Below are positions 30,941 to 39,183 of a DNA stretch of 39,183 bases, in pieces. Both the position numbers and the translations under genes were made by a program. The stretch covers positions 1 to 39,183 of the forward strand of contig CALXQP010000019.1 of the NCBI GenBank assembly GCA_944390695.1, read 5' to 3'. The notes under the pieces are model-generated. The model was not told the origin of the DNA. It was given only the letters and a program-made list of their open reading frames with translations, and searched no databases. Position 1 is the first letter of the stretch; every line of letters starts with the position of its first letter. The stretch is from an uncultured Clostridia bacterium (GTDB lineage: Bacteria; Bacillota; Clostridia; TANB77; CAG-508).

Positions 30941-33550
30941 TTAAATCCATTCTCCATATTTTTTGATATAAATTTTCTTTGCAAAAACTGCAACAAAACA
31001 ATATAAGATAGGAACACCAATTATAATTGTAAAATATTTTGGTGCAAGAGCTGTTAGCCCAATAGCACGTCCTAAAAATGTAAATGGTACAATCATTGCA
31101 ATAATGCTTAATGCGATAGAAGATGCATATACAGCTTTTGAAGCATTACTTTCTTTAAATGGTGTTTTCGCAGTTCTAATTACATGCATACCAACTAAGT
31201 TGGACACTATACTATAAGAAAACCATATAGTTTGGAAAACAGCAGCTTCATGTATATCAAATAAAAACCATGTTGCGGCAAAAACAATTAAGTCAAAACA
31301 AGAACTTAGAGGTCCCATAAATAGCATAAAGTTTTTTAAACTTTTTATATCAAATTTTTTTGGTTTATTAAGATATTCTTCATCTACATTATCTAGTGGT
31401 AAAGTTAATTGTCCAAAATCGTATAATAATCCTTCTACTAAAAGTTGGATAGGTGTTTCTGGTAAAAATGGAAGAAATATACTTGCTATAATTACAGAAA
31501 CAACTTCACCAAAATTAAAACTAGCTGCAAGTTTTATATATTTCATTAAATTTGCAAAAGTGTGACGGCCTTCTTTAACTCCATCAAGTAAAACATGCAG
31601 ATCTTTTTCTAGTAATATAATGTCTGCAGATTCTTTTGCTATATCAACAGCTGTATCAACAGATACTCCAACATCAGAATTTATAAGTGATGGGCTATCA
31701 TTTATACCATCTCCCATATATCCTACAACATTTCCTTCTTCTTTTAAAAGCCTAACAATACGAGCTTTTTGAATTGGGGAAAGTTTTGCAAAAATATTTG
31801 ATTTTGTTAAAATTCGTTTTACTCCTGTATCAGAAAGTTTATCGATTTGTGTACCTGTAATAATTCTGTTAGAATGTATTCCAACTTTATCACAAACACA
31901 TTTTGTAACTTCAACATTATCACCTGTTAAAACAATTACTCTAATTCCATTTTTGTTAAGTTGCTCAATTGAAGATTTTACAGTTTCTTTTGGAGGATCT
32001 AGAAAACCTATAAATCCCATTAGTACCATATTTTTCTCATCTGAAACACTAAATCCTGTAGTTTTGTCTAAATTATTTTTTTGGCATACAGCTACAACAC
32101 GTAGGCCTTGTTTATTCATATCTGTAGCAATTTTTTTGATATTTTCTTTAATTTCATTAGTAATATTAGAAACTTGGCCTTTATAATCAATCATTGTTGA
32201 AATACTTAAAATTTCTTCAACTGCTCCTTTTGTAATTAATTGAGTTTTAGTTCCATCACTTACAATAACTGAAAGGCGACGCCTTGAAAAATCAAAAGGA
32301 ACTTCATCAATTTTTTGATATTTTGCAGATATTTCTGACATGCCATTTTCAAGACCACGATTTATAACAGCTTCATCCATATTACTACGTAAACCTGTTT
32401 GAAAATAAGCATTTAAAAATGCATGTTTTAGAATTCTTAAATCTTCATTTCCCATTACATCAAGATATTTTTCTAAAACTATTTTATCTTCTGTTAAAGT
32501 ACCTGTTTTGTCTGTACATAAAATATTCATTGCTCCAAAACCTTGAATAGAATCTAGTTTTTTTACAATTGTTTTTTTGCGAGACATTTTTAATGCACCT
32601 TTAGATAAACTACTAGATAATATTACAGGGAGCAAAAGTGGAGTTATACATATTGCTATTGCTACTGCAAATGTAAAAGAAAGTATTATATCATGTTTCC
32701 ATACATTTAATAAAAATACAATAGGGATTAAGAAAACCATAAATCTTATTAGTAAAGTACTGATATTTTCAATACCCTTTTGGAATGAAGTTTTTGGTTT
32801 GCCTATTGTTAGTGTATGTGCAACTTTTCCAAAATAAGTGTTATCAGCTGTTAGAATTACAACTCCTTTGGCAGATCCGCTTATAACATTTGTACCCATA
32901 AAACAAATTGTATCTATATCTGAAATATTATCAATTTCTTCATTTCCGAGTTCAGTGTTTTCGAGTTTTTTGATTGCATCAGATTCTCCTGTTAAAGTAG
33001 ATTGTCCTACATATAAATCTTTTGATTCAATTATTCTTAAATCTGCAGGAATCATATCTCCAGCTGATAAAACTACAACATCTCCTATAACTAGATTTTT
33101 AAAAGGAATTTTCATTTTTTGACCATTTCTTATAACTGTTGCATTTGTAGAAACTAATTGTTTTAGTTTTTCAGCAGCTAAATTTGACCTATATTCAGAA
33201 AAGAAGTCTAAAAATGTACTTACTGCTACTAATACTACAATTACTATTATATTTGCATAATTCGGGTCAGCAGCTAAATAAACATCTGTATATGATAAAA
33301 CTAATGCAATTCCAATTAAAATACTATTAAATGGTGAGAATAAACTATGCAAAAGATAATGATACCATCTTTTGGGCTTTGTTTGTGTTACTTCATTATA
33401 ACCATATGTATGGATTTTTTGTGCAACTTCATCTTCTGTTAATCCACTACTTTTTACATTAAATTCATTTAAAAATTCTTCTTTTGACATTCTACATGTT
33501 TGACCATAAATTTTTTCTACATTTACATCTTCACGTTTTTCATTTGACAT
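30941..33550 (-). CDS. P-type ATPase of the Mg2+-import (MgtA-like) branch with altered TM4 motif
   Basis: 869 residues, ATG behind GGAGGT on the reverse strand. All P-type elements are there: TGES (187-190) in the actuator, phosphorylated Asp347 in DKTGTLT, nucleotide-binding KGAVEE, hinge GDGINDSPSL, and six C-terminal helices. Overall sequence (KKLDSIQGFGAMNILC, LLYDFGQ, PLDNVDEEYL) follows MgtA/MgtB. In MgtA the fourth membrane helix reads TPEMLP and its Glu helps bind the ion; here it is TPLLLP (303-308), with Leu305 in place of Glu. The ion may therefore differ. It is monocistronic on the opposite strand from its neighbours; I see no M-box riboswitch upstream. Confidence 0.85.
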   Translation of the reverse strand: MSNEKREDVNVEKIYGQTCRMSKEEFLNEFNVKSSGLTEDEVAQKIHTYGYNEVTQTKPKRWYHYLLHSLFSPFNSILIGIALVLSYTDVYLAADPNYANIIVIVVLVAVSTFLDFFSEYRSNLAAEKLKQLVSTNATVIRNGQKMKIPFKNLVIGDVVVLSAGDMIPADLRIIESKDLYVGQSTLTGESDAIKKLENTELGNEEIDNISDIDTICFMGTNVISGSAKGVVILTADNTYFGKVAHTLTIGKPKTSFQKGIENISTLLIRFMVFLIPIVFLLNVWKHDIILSFTFAVAIAICITPLLLPVILSSSLSKGALKMSRKKTIVKKLDSIQGFGAMNILCTDKTGTLTEDKIVLEKYLDVMGNEDLRILKHAFLNAYFQTGLRSNMDEAVINRGLENGMSEISAKYQKIDEVPFDFSRRRLSVIVSDGTKTQLITKGAVEEILSISTMIDYKGQVSNITNEIKENIKKIATDMNKQGLRVVAVCQKNNLDKTTGFSVSDEKNMVLMGFIGFLDPPKETVKSSIEQLNKNGIRVIVLTGDNVEVTKCVCDKVGIHSNRIITGTQIDKLSDTGVKRILTKSNIFAKLSPIQKARIVRLLKEEGNVVGYMGDGINDSPSLINSDVGVSVDTAVDIAKESADIILLEKDLHVLLDGVKEGRHTFANLMKYIKLAASFNFGEVVSVIIASIFLPFLPETPIQLLVEGLLYDFGQLTLPLDNVDEEYLNKPKKFDIKSLKNFMLFMGPLSSCFDLIVFAATWFLFDIHEAAVFQTIWFSYSIVSNLVGMHVIRTAKTPFKESNASKAVYASSIALSIIAMIVPFTFLGRAIGLTALAPKYFTIIIGVPILYCFVAVFAKKIYIKKYGEWI

Positions 33551-33614
33551 TTTAATACCTCCATATTTTTAGTATGTAATTTCTTTTGGGAAAATATACA
33601 TAATGACTAATAGT

Positions 33615-33642
33615 ATTATAGCAAAAATTAATTAAATTTCAA
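33615..33642 (-). promoter_or_regulatory. Reverse-strand promoter of the P-type ATPase gene
   Basis: Read on the reverse strand, TTGAAA (33642-33637), 16 bases, TATAAT (33620-33615), about 65 bases ahead of the start codon. Confidence 0.6.
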
Positions 33643-33665
33643 TAGATTAGACAGTTAAATTTCTA

Positions 33666-33727
33666 AAAAAGTGTCGATTTAAATCTTTAAAAAGTGTCGA
33701 ACAAAAACCTTAAAAAGTGTCGAACAT
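33666..33727 (+). repeat. Three 23-bp direct repeats upstream of a promoter
   Basis: AAAAAGTGTCGA occurs at 33666, 33689 and 33712, with GTGTCGA cores starting at 33671, 33694 and 33717, an exact 23-base period. They end just before a promoter at 33731-33759. Spacing of roughly two helical turns suggests a cooperative binding site array for a regulator. Confidence 0.75.
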
Positions 33728-33730
33728 ATA

Positions 33731-33759
33731 TTGACTATTTATAGAAAAAGTGCTATATT
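33731..33759 (+). promoter_or_regulatory. Promoter of the decayed ATPase gene
   Basis: TTGACT (33731-33736), 17 bases, TATATT (33754-33759), immediately after the direct-repeat array. Confidence 0.65.
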
Positions 33760-33761
33760 TA

Positions 33762-34023
33762 ATGAATAGGTGTTTGGAAATGGTGATTGATGATATAGAC
33801 ATAAATGAAGGAACAGAAAGAAGAAGAGATAAAAATAAAATGAGAATGTTGTTAAAATCACTAGCAAGAAATGAAGCATCAATTGTAGAAAATAAAACAA
33901 TAATAAAAGATTATGATAAAAAAACCTTCATTTATGTGTATTATAGTTGGAAAGTGTCCGGCAGTAATAAAAGATAAAGAAACAGGGATTTATATTGTAC
34001 CAATTACAGCTCTAAAACCATAA
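33762..34023 (+). pseudogene. Decayed DUF4143-type AAA ATPase (internal deletion plus frameshift)
   Basis: The first frame from ATG 33762 or 33780 encodes a segment like the middle of DUF4143 AAA ATPases (MRMLLKSLARNEAS, IVENKTIIKDYD). At the A7 run near 33918-33924 it leaves frame and stops at 33977. The next frame continues KPSFMCIIVGK...GIYIVPITALKP to a stop at 34021-34023, which matches the usual extreme C-terminus (typically KPSFLMVI...GIYVIPI..LK). The Walker A region and most of the protein are missing, so this is a remnant with both a large deletion and a frameshift. An intact promoter and repeat array still precede it. Confidence 0.65.
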
Positions 34024-34085
34024 AAATAAGGTAATATATATGATGTATTTTATAGCAGATAAAAGTAATAGTAAGAGGAAGTAAA

Positions 34086-36014
34086 ATGAATTATAAAATA
34101 ATAAATGGTTCAATTACATTTGGAGCAGAAACAATATTAGAAGAAATTAATTTTGAAATAAAAGAAAAAGATAAAATTGCAATAGTAGGAAGAAATGGAA
34201 GCGGAAAAACAACATTATTGAATTCAATCTTAGATAATTCGATGCTAGAAGAGGGAATTGGAGAAGAAAAATTTAGTGTAATCAAACAAGGAAATCCTGA
34301 AATTGGATATTTAAAACAAATAAGTTTTGAAAATTCAGAAAATACGATGTTAGGCGAGATTTTGAAAGTGTATGAGCCAATAATAAAATTAGAAGAAAAA
34401 ATCTCAAAATTAGAAAATCAGTTACAGACAAATTCAAGTGATGAATTAATAAAAGATTATACAAATTCATTGGAAAGGTTTGAATTAATTAATGGATACA
34501 CATATAAAAAAGAATATGAGATAGCTATAAAAAAATTCGGCTTTTCAGAAGAAGATAAATATAAAAAAATAAATGAATTTTCAGGTGGACAAAGGACTAA
34601 AATCGCATTTTTAAAATTACTTTTAAGTAAGCCTGAGATTCTTTTACTTGATGAACCTACAAATCATTTAGATATTGCTGCAATTGAATGGCTGGAGACA
34701 TATTTGAAAAATTATTCTAAATCAGTTGTTATAGTTTCACATGATAGAATGTTTTTAGATAGGATAGTAAACAAAATATATGAAATAGAATATGCGAAAT
34801 TAACTGAATATACTGGAAATTATGCAGATTATGAAAGACAGAAAAAAATAAACTATGAAAAACAATTAAAAGATTATGAATATCAACAAGCAGAAATTAA
34901 AAGACTACAAAGTATAGCAGATAGATTTAGATATAAGCCGTCTAAGGCAAAAATGGCATTATCTAAGTTGAAAAAAATTGAGCAAATGACAATAGTTGAA
35001 GAGCCAAATAAATATGATTTAAAAACTTTTCGTGCAAATTTTAATATTGAAGTAGAAAGTGGGAAAAATGTTTTATCAGTTAAAAATTTAGTAATAGGCT
35101 ATGATAAACCAATACAAACAATTTCTTTTGAATTATATAAAGGTCAAAAGCTAGGAATAATTGGAGAGAATGGAATTGGTAAATCAACCTTACTAAAAAC
35201 TCTAAATGGAAATATCAACAAATTAGAAGGAGAGTTTGAATATGGTTATCATGTAAATAAAGGATATTTTGACCAACAAATGGAGTTTTCTAATCCTGAA
35301 AATACAGTATTTGATGAGTTTTATGAGGAGTTTCCGAATTTAACAACAACACAGATAAGGACGATTTTAGGAACATTTTTATTTTCAGGTGAAGATGTAT
35401 TCAAAAAAATAAATGTTCTTTCAGGTGGAGAAAAAGGGAGATTGCAATTATGCAAAATCTTGAAAAAAGCACCTAATTTGTTATTACTTGATGAACCGAC
35501 AAATCATATGGATATTGTAGGTAAAGAGAGTTTAGAAAATATACTTAAAGAATATAAAGGAAGTATAATTTTTGTTTCACATGATAGATATTTTGTGAAT
35601 AAGATTGCAGATTCTTTATTGATATTTGAAAAAAATAATGTTACATATTTTAATGGAACTTATGATGAATATTTGAGAAATAAAGAAGAAAAAGAAACAG
35701 AACTAATTTTAGCAGATAATAAAACAGATGAAATATGCAAAGAAAATAATCAAAAAGAGAAAAAAGCTAATAATTCATATTTTATTAATAAAGAAATTAA
35801 TAAAATGAAAAATAAGATTTCTAAACTTGAGGCTGAAATTGAGCAAAATGAGTCGCAAATTAAAATTTTAGAAAAAGAAATGCTAAAAGAAGAAAATAGT
35901 ACAGATTATGTGAAATTAGAGGAATTACAAACTAAAATTCAAAATTTGAATTTAGAAATTGAAAACAAAATGATGGAATGGGATGAATTAAACAATAAAA
36001 TTTCAGATTTATAA
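34086..36014 (+). CDS. ABC-F family ATPase 1 (ribosome-associated)
   Basis: 642 residues, ATG behind AGAGGAAGT. Two ABC cassettes in one chain lack membrane segments. The first has Walker A GRNGSGKT (35-42), signature FSGGQRTK and LLLDEPTNHLDI; the second has GENGIGKS, LSGGEKGR and LLLDEPTNHMDI. Between them is the P-site interaction linker with YEYQQAEIKRLQ and RYKPSKAKMALSKLKKIE. A C-terminal coiled coil covers about 555-642. Both catalytic glutamates are present. ABC-F proteins enter the ribosomal E site to rescue stalled peptidyl transfer or displace antibiotics; linker and coiled coil look like the housekeeping Uup/YdiF type, so antibiotic resistance is less likely. A second ABC-F gene follows after 16 bases. 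Confidence 0.88.
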   Translation: MNYKIINGSITFGAETILEEINFEIKEKDKIAIVGRNGSGKTTLLNSILDNSMLEEGIGEEKFSVIKQGNPEIGYLKQISFENSENTMLGEILKVYEPIIKLEEKISKLENQLQTNSSDELIKDYTNSLERFELINGYTYKKEYEIAIKKFGFSEEDKYKKINEFSGGQRTKIAFLKLLLSKPEILLLDEPTNHLDIAAIEWLETYLKNYSKSVVIVSHDRMFLDRIVNKIYEIEYAKLTEYTGNYADYERQKKINYEKQLKDYEYQQAEIKRLQSIADRFRYKPSKAKMALSKLKKIEQMTIVEEPNKYDLKTFRANFNIEVESGKNVLSVKNLVIGYDKPIQTISFELYKGQKLGIIGENGIGKSTLLKTLNGNINKLEGEFEYGYHVNKGYFDQQMEFSNPENTVFDEFYEEFPNLTTTQIRTILGTFLFSGEDVFKKINVLSGGEKGRLQLCKILKKAPNLLLLDEPTNHMDIVGKESLENILKEYKGSIIFVSHDRYFVNKIADSLLIFEKNNVTYFNGTYDEYLRNKEEKETELILADNKTDEICKENNQKEKKANNSYFINKEINKMKNKISKLEAEIEQNESQIKILEKEMLKEENSTDYVKLEELQTKIQNLNLEIENKMMEWDELNNKISDL

Positions 36015-36030
36015 ATATAAGGGAGGTATT

Positions 36031-37545
36031 ATGCTAGAGATAAAAAATTTAAGTATAAAAACATTAAATGAAGAAAAAGAGATTATAACTGATTTGAATT
36101 TGGTGATAAATAAAAATGATAAACTAGCAATAATCGGCGAAGAAGGAAATGGAAAATCTACTTTACTTAGATGCATATATAATGAGCAATTAATAAAAGA
36201 TTATGCGATTGTAACTGGTAAAATTATCAAAAACAATGTTAATATAGGGTATTTAGAACAGTTTTTAGATAAAAATTGGAATAATCAATTAGTAGGTGAT
36301 TTTTTTGTAAAAAATAGTCCAAATGGAGAAATAGATTATGATAAATATAGTGAAATATATAAACTTGACGAAATTTTTAAAGAATTAAATATTAATTATA
36401 ATGAATTTGAAAATAAGATGATTGCAAATCTGAGTGGAGGAGAAAAAGTAAAGATTCAAATTGCTAAAATATTGTTTAATTCACCAGAATTACTTTTATT
36501 AGATGAACCAACAAATGATATAGATATACCAACTTTAGAGTGGTTAGAAAATTTTATATTAAAATCAGAAATACCTGTTGTTTTTATATCACATGATGAA
36601 GTATTACTAGAAAATGTGGCAAATGGAATTTTACATTTGGAGCAAATAGAAAATAAAACAAAAGCTAAATATACAATAGAACATATAGGATATAGAGAAT
36701 ATGTAGAAAAAAGAAAATACTTAATAGACAGACAATATCAAATTTCAAGATATGAACAAAAAGAATATGAAAAACAGATGGAAAAATTGAACAATATATA
36801 TAATAGTGTAAAATACCAGCAAGAGACGATAACTAGACGAGATCCAGGTGGTGGAAGATTATTAAAAAAGAAAATGAAAAATGTAAAATCAATGGAAAAA
36901 AGAATGTTAAATCAAGAAATAACACAAGCTCCTGAAGTAGAAGAAAAAATTTTTGCTAAGTTCCATAATGAAGATGAGATTCATAATTCAAAAATAATAT
37001 TAGATTATTTTTTAGAAGAACTAAAAGTAAATAATATAATATTAAAAAAAGATATACATATTAAAGTAATTGGAAAAGAAAAAGTTTGCATTATAGGTAA
37101 AAATGGTGCTGGTAAAACAACACTTATTAAAAAAATATATGATGACATGAAAAATAGAAAAGATATAAAAGTTGGATATATGCCACAAAATTATGATGAA
37201 TTATTAGGTGAAAATATTTCTTGCATAGATTATTTAAGAACAGATTATACAAAACAAGAAGAAACTATAATTAGAACATATTTAGCATCAATGAAATTTA
37301 CTCAAGATGAAATAAATTCAGATGTATCTAATTTAAGTGGTGGCCAAAAAGCAAAATTATTTATAGTTAAATTAATTTTAGAAAAAGCAAATGTACTAAT
37401 TTTAGATGAGCCAACAAGAAATTTAAGTCCATTATCTAATCCTATAATAAGAGGATTATTAAAAAATTTCGATGGTACAATTATAAGTGTTTCACATGAT
37501 AGAAAATATATAGATGAAGTTTGCACAAGAGTAATAGAATTATAA
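36031..37545 (+). CDS. ABC-F family ATPase 2
   Basis: 504 residues, ATG behind GGGAGG, 16 bases after the first ABC-F gene, so co-transcribed. There are two cassettes: GEEGNGKS with LSGGEKVK and LLLDEPTNDIDI, then GKNGAGKT with LSGGQKAK and LILDEPTRNLSPLSNP. The linker has the pattern YEKQMEKLNNIYNSV and TRRDPGGGRLLKKKMK. The DEPTRN(F/L)SPLS form of the second D-loop marks a Firmicutes subfamily that includes proteins near CplR/Lsa-type ribosome protectors, though many members are untested. It is shorter than its neighbour, lacking the C-terminal coiled coil. Antibiotic protection is possible but unproven. Confidence 0.85.
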   Translation: MLEIKNLSIKTLNEEKEIITDLNLVINKNDKLAIIGEEGNGKSTLLRCIYNEQLIKDYAIVTGKIIKNNVNIGYLEQFLDKNWNNQLVGDFFVKNSPNGEIDYDKYSEIYKLDEIFKELNINYNEFENKMIANLSGGEKVKIQIAKILFNSPELLLLDEPTNDIDIPTLEWLENFILKSEIPVVFISHDEVLLENVANGILHLEQIENKTKAKYTIEHIGYREYVEKRKYLIDRQYQISRYEQKEYEKQMEKLNNIYNSVKYQQETITRRDPGGGRLLKKKMKNVKSMEKRMLNQEITQAPEVEEKIFAKFHNEDEIHNSKIILDYFLEELKVNNIILKKDIHIKVIGKEKVCIIGKNGAGKTTLIKKIYDDMKNRKDIKVGYMPQNYDELLGENISCIDYLRTDYTKQEETIIRTYLASMKFTQDEINSDVSNLSGGQKAKLFIVKLILEKANVLILDEPTRNLSPLSNPIIRGLLKNFDGTIISVSHDRKYIDEVCTRVIEL

Positions 37546-37648
37546 AAAATTGATTATATTGTAGAAAATTTTTAGTTTGCAAGGAATTATCTCAATGCTT
37601 TTATTGTTAGTGTGCTTTTGAGAGAAGCAGAAAGGAATGGAATTTTTT

Positions 37649-38155
37649 ATGACATATAAATTTAGATATAAAACTCCAGAAGGTTTTTCAGATATGTTAA
37701 TGAATAGTGATGGTGAATTTTTAACAGGATTATGGTTTGAAGGCTCAAGAGATTCATCAAAACATAAATTAGATTGTGAAGAAAAAGAATTACCAATATT
37801 TAAAGAAACAAAAAAATGGCTTGATATATATTTTAGTGGCAAAGCTCCTAATTTTACTCCTAAATATAAAATAGGAAATTTGACTCAATTTAGACAAGAA
37901 GTAATTGATATTATGAATAATATACCTTTTGGAGAAACTTTGACATATAAAGATATTTCTAAAATAATTGCAAAAAATAGAGGAATAGAAAGAATGTCTT
38001 CACAAGCAGTTGGTGGTGCAGTAGGCTGGAATCCAATTTGTATTATTATTCCTTGCCATAGAGTTGTTGGAACAAATGGAAGTTTGACAGGATATGGTGG
38101 AGGAATAGAAAATAAATTAGCTTTATTAAAACTTGAAAAAAATATGAATATATAA
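37649..38155 (+). CDS. ogt: Methylated-DNA--[protein]-cysteine S-methyltransferase
   Basis: 168 residues from ATG 37649; the ATG at 37637 abuts the AAAGGA site, whereas 37649 lies 12 bases beyond it, so both are possible and the latter seems better. The C-terminal half has the full family signature: FGETLTYKDIS, the DNA-binding helix SSQAVGGAVGWNP and the active-site IIIPCHRVV, whose Cys takes the alkyl group from O6-alkylguanine (140 counting from 37637). The N-terminal half is shorter and less conserved, as usual. It is a suicide repair protein acting in the cytoplasm. Confidence 0.92.
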   Translation: MTYKFRYKTPEGFSDMLMNSDGEFLTGLWFEGSRDSSKHKLDCEEKELPIFKETKKWLDIYFSGKAPNFTPKYKIGNLTQFRQEVIDIMNNIPFGETLTYKDISKIIAKNRGIERMSSQAVGGAVGWNPICIIIPCHRVVGTNGSLTGYGGGIENKLALLKLEKNMNI

Positions 38156-38315
38156 GGGGAAGATTTAATTTTAAGTGCCAAAATTTTGAAAAATAAAAAA
38201 ATTGTCTTCTTTAGGATTTTTAATGAAAAATTTGAAAATAGATGATATAATGCAGTTTAACAGAAAATAAATTGTGTAGATGTCATTTGCACAATTGGAA
38301 AGAAGGTAAAATAAC

Positions 38316-39183
38316 ATGAGCAAAGATATTATAAAAACAGAAATGTATGTTGAAAACAATAAAGTGAATGTTATAAGAATAAATAATCAGGAATATATTT
38401 CATTAACTGATTTAGCAAGGTATGCCAATCCAGAAGAACCAAAAATACCAGTACAAGCATGGATGAGAAATAAAGATGTAATTTCATATTTAGGATTATG
38501 GGAAAAACTTAATAATGAAAAATTCAAAGGTCACGAATTCGAGACCTTTGAGAATGAAGCTGGTAAACATAGTTTTTATATGTCGCCACAAAAATGGATA
38601 AAGGAAACAAATGCTATTGGTATTATATCAAAGTCTGGAAATAATGGAGGGACATTTGCACATAGTGATATAGCATTTGAATTTGCCAGTTGGCTATCTC
38701 CAGAATTTAAATTGTATTTAATTCAAGAATTTGAAAGACTAAAGAGAAATGAAGCATATCAATATAAAATTGAATGGCACGCCAATAGAGTATTATCAAA
38801 GGTAAATTATTTAGTACATACTGATGCAGTAAAAACAAATATAGTTCCAATTTTAACCGAAGAACAAAAAAGATATGCTTATTCAGAAGAGGCAGATGTA
38901 TTAAATGTTGCATTGTTTGGAATAACAGCTAAACAATGGAGAACACAAAATCCAGAGTTGGCTGAAAAAGGAAATATCAGAGATTATACTGATTTACTTC
39001 ATTTAGTTATTTTAAGCAATTTAGAAAATACAAATGCAGAATTAATAAATGCAGGAATACCACAAAGTGAAAGGCTAATAAAATTAAATGAATCAGCAAG
39101 AAGACAGATGAGAGTTTTAGAAGATAATAAAGGAATAAAAGAATTAGAAAGTATGCAAAATGAAATAAATGAAAATAAAATAT
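38316..39183 (+). CDS. KilA-N domain protein (3' end outside window)
   Basis: The ATG at 38316 follows AAGAAGGTAAAATAAC; 289 codons are open to the window end, so the C-terminus is missing. Residues about 10-150 form a KilA-N domain: INNQEYISLTDLARYAN, then VQAWMRNKDVISYLGLWE, then SGNNGGTFAHSDIAFEFASWLSPEFKLYLIQEFERLK. The region after it is helical and Gln/Glu/Asn-rich. KilA-N domains bind DNA and are common in phage antirepressors, but chromosomal stand-alone copies are frequent in gut Clostridia. A weak promoter (ATGAAA, 17 bases, TATAAT at 38246-38251) precedes it. No other phage genes are visible. Confidence 0.85.
   Translation, partial: MSKDIIKTEMYVENNKVNVIRINNQEYISLTDLARYANPEEPKIPVQAWMRNKDVISYLGLWEKLNNEKFKGHEFETFENEAGKHSFYMSPQKWIKETNAIGIISKSGNNGGTFAHSDIAFEFASWLSPEFKLYLIQEFERLKRNEAYQYKIEWHANRVLSKVNYLVHTDAVKTNIVPILTEEQKRYAYSEEADVLNVALFGITAKQWRTQNPELAEKGNIRDYTDLLHLVILSNLENTNAELINAGIPQSERLIKLNESARRQMRVLEDNKGIKELESMQNEINENKI

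Noticed and set aside
33666..33727. Iteron-like repeats as a replication origin
   Set aside because: No Rep protein or DnaA boxes are nearby and chromosomal housekeeping genes surround the site; a promoter follows directly, so a regulatory array fits better.
34086..37545. The two ABC-F genes as an ABC exporter pair
   Set aside because: Neither has membrane segments and both have two cassettes joined by an ABC-F linker.
1..39183. DGR reverse transcriptase or template repeat inside the window
   Set aside because: No translated product on either strand shows reverse-transcriptase motifs, and I found no second copy of the 2637-2774 sequence by eye.
38316..39183. KilA-N gene as evidence for a prophage
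   Set aside because: No integrase, structural or lysis genes are visible; chromosomal single KilA-N genes are common.

Overview
The window looks like a chromosomal segment of an uncultured, strongly AT-rich, low-GC Gram-positive bacterium, most likely a gut Clostridia lineage. The reasons are A/T-ending codons almost everywhere, TTGACA/TATAAT promoters with 17-bp spacers, strong AGGAGG-type ribosome sites, sortases with LPxTG-type substrates, a PadR regulator, paired ABC-F proteins, a 6S-like RNA and a DnaE polymerase close to Firmicutes housekeeping genes. No rRNA, tRNA, CRISPR array, reverse transcriptase or integrase is visible.

Region 1 (1-13.8 kb) is a surface-display island. It opens with the tail of an Rpn-type nuclease/transposase, a composite REP-like repeat, and a promoter with a small leader ORF ending in a terminator. 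Next is a membrane-anchored protein with a formylglycine-generating-enzyme (FGE)/C-type-lectin fold. Its last ~45 codons change abruptly in composition and look like the variable region of a diversity-generating retroelement (DGR) target. Directly downstream is a sortase-pilus locus: a 2478-residue adhesin (Cna-B/SpaA modules, an apparent seven-bladed beta-propeller, MucBP-like modules, FPVSG sorting signal), a 531-residue pilin with E-box and LPVTG, and two class C sortases. The DGR-type protein is the best candidate here for an interesting system; its reverse transcriptase and template repeat must lie elsewhere.

Region 2 (13.8-28 kb) is mostly housekeeping: DinB polymerase, a MecA-like class B penicillin-binding protein, a dGTPase, a lipid-anchor-less membrane-tethered unknown, a zinc-ribbon/DUF2085 pair, a COG2509 FAD-dependent oxidoreductase, a DUF6873-like protein, an Rsm22-like Fe-S methyltransferase overlapping an RdgB/HAM1-family gene, a 6S-like RNA, and dnaE.

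Region 3 (28-39 kb) is mixed. A small secreted protein of foreign base composition sits after dnaE. It is followed by a PadR/SEDS pair, a convergent Mg-type P-type ATPase with an altered TM4 motif, a decayed DUF4143 ATPase preceded by three 23-bp direct repeats, a two-gene ABC-F operon, an O6-alkylguanine-DNA methyltransferase, and a KilA-N protein cut by the window end.

A repeat built on the core AGAACCGGCACCAAATTG recurs at about 0.6, 10.4 and 24.4 kb, always in 5' regions and twice ending right beside a ribosome binding site. All family calls come from reading the translations; no database search was run.
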